Shown in pieces: positions 18,790-25,000 of a DNA stretch of 25,000 nt. Below the pieces are notes generated by a model, which was given only the letters and a program-made list of their open reading frames with translations, was not told where the DNA came from and ran no database searches. Each line of letters opens with the position of its first letter. Position 1 is the stretch's first letter. The DNA lies in the NCBI GenBank assembly GCA_009663005.1, contig VIGQ01001655.1, positions 15,001 through 40,000 of the forward strand, given 5' to 3'. The position numbers and the translations under genes are program-made. Source of the DNA: Actinidia chinensis (lineage: Eukaryota; Streptophyta; Magnoliopsida; Ericales; Actinidiaceae).

Positions 18790-19470
18790 AGAGGTCTTGA
18801 AATAGTCCTTGATTACCTTTCAACTATCACAATGTGAATCCATCTCCCAACTTGCTTCAGAATCTAAAATCCCTTTCCATTTGACAAGGTAACGGGTTCC
18901 TCCGATTCTTCTGCTCTGCCTTCATTTTGTGATCAAATGCGTTTTGATCACTAGCGAAGCATATACTTCGCTTACTGTCTCGCTATGATGTCACAACCAT
19001 ATCTTGATGATATAGTATGAGAAACTAACATAAATGTTGGATGGATCTTTTAAATCATTTCAGGCAAACTTTCAATTCAATCTATAAAGCAATATTCCGC
19101 AACTCATTTGATAACTTCAAATGGACCCTATATTTTGGAATCAATCATGATGTACTTACTTGTTGCTTATCTTTTTTCAAATCTGGGGAGTGATTTTCAG
19201 CATTACTCTATCCCCAATATTGAATCCAGATATACCTACCACCACCCTCCTTTGTCATCATACTCTTCATGGCGCCTAGTTGCCTTGACCAATTCTTGCT
19301 TTGAATAAGCGAATTTGTATTTGTTGGAACCTTCCTCTATAAGCCGCTCTAGCCACTTTGTTGGGATTGAGTTGCGATTTCCCATGACATTCAAATGGGC
19401 TCATGCCGTGTCGCAAAGAATCTATGCAAGTTTGTAATAGAATTGCGCAATATCAGAAAATTTACCTAAT
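18790..19470 (-). pseudogene. Decayed Ty3/gypsy chromovirus polyprotein end: integrase C-terminus and chromodomain
   Basis: The segments occur in the correct order on the minus strand but in several frames. An AQFYY-like piece (about 19434-19450) and GMSPFE come from integrase near the end of its core. FNIGDRVMLKITPQI (about 19178-19222) and GPFEVIK (19107-19127) belong to the integrase C-terminal GPF/Y module. KIHPTF (19032-19049) is the usual linker to the chromodomain. RYLVKWKGILDSEASWE (about 18846-18896) is a chromodomain core with the aromatic residues Y, W and W in place. Stops and frameshifts between and within these pieces make it non-functional. Upstream pol domains are absent; above 19510 the sequence changes to unrelated repeats, so the copy is truncated. 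In intact chromoviruses this domain helps direct integration to heterochromatin. Confidence 0.82.
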
Positions 19471-19499
19471 TCTTCTTGTTGCTCGAAGCAAATTATGAG

Positions 19500-20100
19500 G
19501 GGGGAATAACGTTTGCTAGGTTTAAATGTCAATTAAGTTTTACTCAAAACTTATGCAATCATATACTCCTAATTATGGCAAAATGTCTAACACAATAAAA
19601 GAGAAATGATGAGTGCAACAAGTTATATTAGTTCAGTAACATCTCGACCTACGTCTATTCTCCAAATTCTTCTTGAAAATTCACTATCTTCAAGCTTATG
19701 ATTGCCTTGCAAACTTACATCACTATAACTCTCTAGTCTTCAGAACTTGTTCTCTTGGAAATTTCCAATCATTAACAGTGATCTTCTCACATATCAATCG
19801 TTTGAAGTAACTATTTTCTCTCACACTCTAGATTAATAATAAATCAAAATGAAGCTCTCTTTATCTAATGAACTAGCTTTCTTGATAACATCAAAACTCC
19901 CATAACTGATTAATGATTAAAGTCATGAATACCGCAGAAAATAGAGAGATTAAAAGCAATTCAATTCCTTCCCATAAATCCTAAGGTTAAATTATTAAGC
20001 CAATGTGATTATATCATTGTAGCATTAAATACATCTAATCTAGCTATTCTGATTTAATCCAGCCATAGATCTTGATTTGACTCAAGACCAACTTTCAAAC
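19500..20100. other. Possible LTR-retrotransposon non-coding DNA, no gene
   Basis: The text around 19635-19665 (TTAGTTCAGTAACATC, CGACCTACGTC) loosely resembles the ACGTGGTTCGG/CCTACGTCC block found in non-coding parts of plant LTR retrotransposons. The TCTTC-rich sequence that follows has no coding frame. It leads into the short-motif field at 20110-20375, the same order of parts as in 6850-8475. Confidence 0.35.
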
Positions 20101-20109
20101 TTGGTTAGC

Positions 20110-20375
20110 CAAACTTGAACTTCGATCGTGAATGACATGAAGTTCCAGTGGCTTGCATCTCTGTCTTGCTGAGGGGTTTTGAACTTTGGTCATGGGTTTT
20201 TTCTAACTTTGATCGGACAAACATAAACTTCAGTCGAAGATGTTTTCCAAAACTAGAGAGCAAATTACATCTCTGTTTCTTTTCAAATCCTGTTAAAACT
20301 TTGGTTGTTGCCTTTGTAACTTCGGTCATGTCCTTTGAACTTCAGTCGACAAATGTAAACTTCGATCGTCCATGT
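20110..20375. repeat. Short-motif repeat field, AACTTCGGTCG type
   Basis: Degenerate copies of AACTT(C/T)(G/A)(G/A)TCG recur about every 20 to 60 bases: GAACTTCGATCG near 20116, GAACTTTGGTC near 20180, AACTTTGATCGG near 20206, AACTTCAGTCG near 20226, AACTTTGGTTG near 20297, AACTTCGGTC near 20319, GAACTTCAGTCG near 20337 and AACTTCGATCG near 20358. Overlapping open frames on both strands here (20105-20329 minus and 20148-20381 plus) are translations of the repeat and not genes. Confidence 0.75.
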
Positions 20376-21439
20376 AACTAAAATTCCATAGAGAGATATG
20401 TTTAAGAACTTTATGTTTCTAGCATTCGATTGACCTCTATAATAGGTCAGTCAATGCTTGCCACTTTAAGGTGTATTTTTTTTTTTTTTTGTCAACTATT
20501 GTAGTTTTCCAAATTTAGGAACTTATTAAGTGCAGCATAATACTCGAAAGTATTGAGGTCATGTTCCACAGAGACCTGGATTTGTAAATGATTTTGTAAA
20601 AAGTTAAATTGTATTTTTGTGATTTAAGAATATGCCAAGGAAATGTAACTATATGTAAATAGCTCGGTTCAAGTACTTAGTCTTCTTCTAAACTGAAACG
20701 TTCTACTTATTCACTCATTTTAGCTCAATCATATCTCATTTTTATTTGATATTAGTCGAAAGTTTTAGTGGTGAAAATGTAATTTATGTCTAAAAGGATG
20801 CTTTTATGACATCAATAATGAATTTTGACATGGTTTTTTCAAATACCGGAAATGCCAAGTTGATCATGCATTACTTGTACCATGTGTTTTCCTTGTTGAT
20901 AATAATTAAAATATCCAATTCTAAATTTTGATCTTTACAATACCATTATCATTCTAAATAAATATTAAAATTATTTTGAAAGAGAAAAAAATAAGTTGAT
21001 CGAAGGATCAGAAGAGACGTAAGTGGGCTCGAACCGAGTCTCTAAATCTACCGCCTCCTATTAAGGAACACTCAATAAAAAAGTGAAAAATAAATAGCAT
21101 AACATAAATGAACAGGTGCCAACTTAAATAATAAGAACTTACAAGCTTTAATCGCAAAGTAAATTCCTAAAATACCATCCTTGTAACTTGAATCTAACAA
21201 AATCTAACTAATCTTAACTAACCTAAAACTACTAAAATAAAAAATTCAAAAAGACATGAAATTGCGCTCCGTTCTTCTCTTAACGAACTCCTTTGCCTGG
21301 TTTGTTGAGATGGTCCTTTTTTATATATGCGTGTGAGCCGTTTCTCCAAGGCCAATGACCGCCCAAAAGACTACCCCTACCTCCGTCAGCCTTGCTTTGC
21401 ATTTGTGTTTATTTCTTCTCCAAAGTCACGCCCCAAAAC
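20376..21439. other. AT-rich intergenic DNA with one tRNA-box-like string
   Basis: No gene is visible. On the minus strand GGTTCGAGCCC at 21025-21035 matches the tRNA internal B-box, and GGAGGCGGTAGATTTAGAG lies just upstream of it. There is no matching A-box at the right distance and no cloverleaf, so it may be a SINE remnant or chance. A T run lies at 20476-20491. Confidence 0.4.
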
Positions 21440-22091
21440 TAGGAGTGTCAACGGTCCGGATAGTTCGGATTGGTATGAATTCAAGGATCGAATCAAAAGT
21501 CTACAGTTCAGGAACTACCAATCGGTGTGCAGACAAAAAAAAATCTCCATCGATTTTTAAAAAATTAAAAAATTCTCGGTTCGGAGGATTACGTTTAACC
21601 CATAGATTGTATATTCCCGAAATTAAAAAAATTCATGGTGAGTACCATAACAAAGTGTAGTAGCCGATAAAAAAAAAGTAATAGTAAGCAATATGGAAAA
21701 TCATTAAACTAATTGAAACCTTGATGCATGTAGATGGCATCATGAACCATAAAACTAATTGAAGTTACATTGTCACCCTAACTCCTATTTAATACCACAT
21801 GAGTTAAATCTAGTAATTTAGGGTAAATAAGTAGCAATAATATGTTAACAATTAAAATTCTAAATCTTATCCTAATATTTTATATATATACTATATAATA
21901 TATTTTAAATCTCACGGTCCGGTTTTTAATCGCGGTCCGTTTATGAAAATTCATGGACCGAATCGCACATTTACAATTTTTTTAATTTTTCCATCTTGTC
22001 CAGACCCTTAATACATGGACCAATAAAAAATTACAGTTGGTTCGGTTTGGTTCGATTTTGCAGTTCGGTGAATTTTTTTTGGAAAGCCCTA
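21440..22091. mobile_element. hAT-like non-autonomous element, copy B
   Basis: The left end TAGGAGTGTCAACGGTCCGG matches the reverse complement of the right end of copy A (15493-16517). The right end GAAAGCCCTA corresponds to copy A's left end TAGGGCT. Homology also runs through the interior, for example AATAATATGTTAAC, TTCTAAATCTTATCCTAATAT and the CTCACGGTCCGG stretch, all inverted relative to copy A. The element is about 650 bp and lacks the longer interior of copy A. The flanks (CCCAAAAC and CTAAAATC) agree at five of eight positions, so any 8-bp target duplication has decayed. Open frames across the left end are not genes. Confidence 0.75.
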
Positions 22092-23330
22092 CTAAAATCC
22101 ATCATGCCTTTGCCAATTTTTGGTCAAAGCTGTCTCAAGGTTTTCTACCTACTGTCACTTATTGCTCTTGTCCCAATCTGGCCTCTCTCTTTTTGACATG
22201 TTGCCAGGCCAAAGTCATGTTCTGCTGCTTTCAAATCATGTAATATATAAAATATATATATGTATATATAGAATAAAGAAGTATCTAAAGAGAAGAGATG
22301 AAAGTGACGGGAGAGAAGACAGGAGTGAGAGAGAGAAGGGAGAGACAGGAGAGGAAAGTAAGATGGGACGGAAAGAGTGATTCTCTCGCCAAAGTGACGC
22401 TTGAGATAGACCAACAATGAGGAAGGACGTCGGAAGTAGTAGTATAATCGGAGTACGAGGCTCGATTCCACGGGATTTGTGTGAGAGACTGAAAGGAAAA
22501 GAGTTTTCCTCTCAATACTCACAAAGGATGACAAATATTTCTAAAAAATTAAAATCTGATTGTTTTTAGGAATTTGTTTGAGTTCTAACGATTGACAAAT
22601 ACCAAATAAGAGCTTGAATAAATTCTTTGTAAAATTAATGTGAATTATCTCGGGGTTGATCGTTTCAATTGATATGGTGTCTTTGGAATTGCAAAGGTGA
22701 GATGTTATAACTCCCAAATCTTTGGACTTCGTCATAGTCTCAGATTCGGAAGATTTAGGCGATAAAATACTCTTGTTTTTAAAACGTCATTTTCTAAATA
22801 GATCTGGTTGTTAGATTCAAGGATGGGAAAAAAAATACATCGATCACGCAATACTTATACTAGACTAAGTTTATGTATAGTGTTGCCGAACATAATCAAT
22901 CATCCAAGTTTTCAATACTTATAGAACATGAAGATAAAGAATGATCTAAAACTGAATATAACAACTTAAACCCAAAAATCTCAAATCCCCTTTGTTTCAA
23001 AGACCTTCCACCAATCTTACAATCAAACCCCAAGATTCAGGATTTAGCTACTCATCTTCATTATGAAATTCTTTGAAATATTTAAATTAAATATAAATAA
23101 AAATAAATAGATAAAACTTTACAAACATATTCAGATACCATGAATATGAAAAGCAGATTATGAGAATATGGAAATGGCAAATAAATAAAATACCTTAACC
23201 CAGCTAAAAGATAATAAAAGGCGGTTGAATGTCAGAGTATACAACTATAAAGCAATGTAAACAAATAACAATATAGAAAAAAAAAAAATTACAAAAATGA
23301 TTAAAGGAATTTAACCCAGCCATTTCATTA
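22092..23330. other. Purine-rich then AT-rich DNA, possible LTR-type sequence, no gene
   Basis: About 22290-22380 is a GA-rich tract, followed by a GC-richer part with GAGTACGAGGCTCGATTCC near 22450. TATA-like runs lie just upstream at 22242-22270. A 129-codon minus-strand frame at 22145-22534 is mostly the complement of the GA tract and shows no domain. The layout of a TATA run, a GA leader and a GC-richer part could be a decayed LTR, but I cannot define its ends. Confidence 0.35.
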
Positions 23331-23354
23331 AAAAAATGTAGTGATAAATTAGCA

Positions 23355-23532
23355 AAATAGGACCGTACGGATGGCGAAATAAACGTCCATTGTGGTGGTT
23401 CAGTAGCGATAAATAAAGCGATAAAATTAAGCAATAAATAAGGATAAATAAAGCGATAAAAAACCGTCAGGCATGGCGAAACAAAAGAACATCCATTGTG
23501 GTGGTTTCGATAAGACGATAAATATAAGTTAA
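23355..23532. repeat. Two-unit tandem repeat with a period of about 102 bp
   Basis: ATGGCGAAAT begins at 23371 and ATGGCGAAAC at 23473. Both are followed by CGTCCATTGTGGTGGTT or CATCCATTGTGGTGGTT and by GCGATAAATAAAGCGATAAA-like strings. A smaller GATAAATAAAGC repeat occurs several times between them. The units are well preserved, suggesting a fairly recent duplication inside non-coding transposon DNA. Confidence 0.8.
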
Positions 23533-23559
23533 TATCTATTATAAGCAATAAAACTCTCG

Positions 23560-25000
23560 AGTGATGACAATTATAAGTAAAAATTATTTAGAACTTGAGA
23601 AACTAAAACAAATATTGAACTACTAATAATGAGGAGAGAGACTTCAAAACTAAAAAACTAAATTTCAAAACTCAAAATTATCTAAACTTCTTTTTTTTTT
23701 TTCTCAAAACACAACTCTCAAACTTTAGGAAAAGCTTTTTTTTCCAAACTAACTCTTTTCTCCTTCTCTCTCCCAAAAAACCCTCTAACTTCTCTCCCAA
23801 ATTACTCCCTTTTAAGGAAAAATAGGGAGAATCAAAGAAGGAAATAGCACGGTTGATGAAAGGAGGAGCTGGCCATTTTGTCAACAACAATGGCCAACAT
23901 ATCATTACTGAATCGTTATCGAAGGACTTTTGAAATTGGGGGGAGATGATTCTAAGCAAATGGCTCATGGATCCTCGTGCTCCCACCGATTGATTTGGTG
24001 ATTTGGTCCTCTTTAGTGCTCTTTTTGATCTTTTAACCTACAAAACACACACAAAATATAATCAAAGAAAAATCTAACTAAATTAAGAAAATAATGCTAG
24101 TATAAGTCTAAAATGTGGGAATTAAAGGATTATAATTACACTTTTATGGGTAAATCACACCCCCCAACTTGCATTGCTAGTCTTAACAAAAATTATAAAA
24201 AATAAAAAGGATAATCTCCACTTTCTAGGAATCACGGATGCATTAGCTTGCACCAGCTTAAACCTCTAGGTAACCCTAACGTGACGAGTGGTGTCTCGTG
24301 AGGGTTTCCAGTGCTGACACCCACAAACATACGAATCATGTTGTAAAAAATAGTAATAGTAGATACGAGGCATGCAATTAACTCATTCAAAAGAAATATC
24401 GAACCCCCTTAATCATTGAATCATGACAACAGTTTAAAGGCATAAAGTATTGAAGAAAGAAATCACATTGTAGTACACTATCAATGACAATAAATTCTCC
24501 ATCTCAAACACAGTAATGTATCCTTTATGCTTCAATTTCAATCTAACAAGGCATACACTTAAATTTGAATGTATGAACACAGGGTTATCTCAATGGAAAG
24601 CTTCATTTTAAGAGTAAATGTAAAAGATATGCAAGTAGAGCAATCCCGAACTCAAAAAACTGGAAAATTGGAAGGTATCGACGGGGCATAGCTTCATGAA
24701 AGAATATTACTGTTTATAAGCACAATTACGAGAATACATGATGACTTATACGCAATTGAATTAAAAGATTCATGTAATTTCGGATATTGTGGCCATATGG
24801 ATGGTGAAGAAGAAGAGCCATGTAAAGAGGATGGAACGTAAAGGTTTCAACATAGCATGCGCATTAAACATGTGATCAATGATCCATTCACTTCAACTTT
24901 CAATTTTTTTTTTTTTTTTTTTCAACTCCTTTCAGCATTTTGCTTTTTTGTCTTTACTTCTTCAGCTCAATACTCTTTCACCTTCATATTATAGAAGCAA
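23560..25000 (-). mobile_element. Probable non-coding or LTR segment of a decayed Ty3/gypsy element
   Basis: The block around 24120-24185, with TATAATTACACTTTTATGGG and CACACCCCCCAACTTGCATT followed by GCTAGTC, resembles a conserved string I associate with the untranslated or LTR part of large plant Ty3/gypsy elements of the Tat/Athila group. No gag, protease, reverse transcriptase or integrase motif is visible, and no LTR end could be fixed. The 102-codon minus-strand frame at 23678-23986 has low-complexity Lys- and Phe-rich ends and no domain. The segment may continue beyond the window. Confidence 0.35.

Noticed and set aside
21010..21075. tRNA gene suggested by GGTTCGAGCCC on the minus strand
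   Set aside because: There is no A-box at the right distance and no cloverleaf can be drawn.
22145..22534. 129-codon minus-strand open frame
   Set aside because: Much of it is the complement of a GA-rich tract and it has no conserved motif.
23678..23986. 102-codon minus-strand open frame
   Set aside because: It has Lys-rich and Phe-rich low-complexity ends, lies in probable retrotransposon non-coding DNA, and shows no domain.

Overview
The window looks like nuclear DNA of a flowering plant, most likely a eudicot. It is very AT-rich, full of microsatellites, homopolymer runs and decayed plant transposable elements, and its one recognisable cellular gene is a plant family 1 glycosyltransferase of UGT75 type. 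I see no intact protein-coding gene, no rRNA, no intact tRNA and no CRISPR array. Most open reading frames are chance products of low-complexity sequence.

Layout. Bases 1-1120 are AT-rich intergenic DNA with a decayed 193-bp tandem duplication. Bases 1121-2983 (minus strand) hold a full-length but dead UGT75-like pseudogene. It has two nonsense codons, at least three frame breaks, a 24-bp internal duplication and a lost catalytic histidine, and a 470-bp Tourist/PIF-Harbinger-like MITE (1153-1622) sits just before the original stop codon. Bases 3000-5600 carry a degenerate tRNA-like fragment, a GC-richer stretch I do not recognise, a possible CACTA terminus, a 230-bp fold-back element and a TA microsatellite. 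Bases 5600-8500 look like decayed LTR-retrotransposon non-coding DNA with two families of short degenerate repeats. Bases 8500-12400 are mostly featureless, apart from a small fold-back element and a 600-bp T-rich tract. Bases 12640-13831 contain a large AT-rich inverted repeat ending in a convincing Helitron-type 3' terminus. A 216-bp MITE with a clean 5-bp target duplication follows at 14279-14494, then a 209-bp tandem duplication.

Bases 15493-16517 and 21440-22091 are two homologous, oppositely oriented hAT-like non-autonomous elements. Between them lie another possible MITE, the decayed end of a Ty3/gypsy chromovirus polyprotein (integrase C-terminus plus chromodomain, minus strand, about 18790-19470) and a third field of short degenerate repeats. 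From about 22400 to the end the sequence resembles LTR or untranslated DNA of another decayed Ty3/gypsy element.

Nothing here acts together as a pathway. The window is a transposon graveyard around one dead glycosyltransferase gene. I found no credible new biological system. The most informative items are the ordered decay of the UGT pseudogene, the element boundaries that can be read directly, and three unrelated short-motif repeat fields of similar design.
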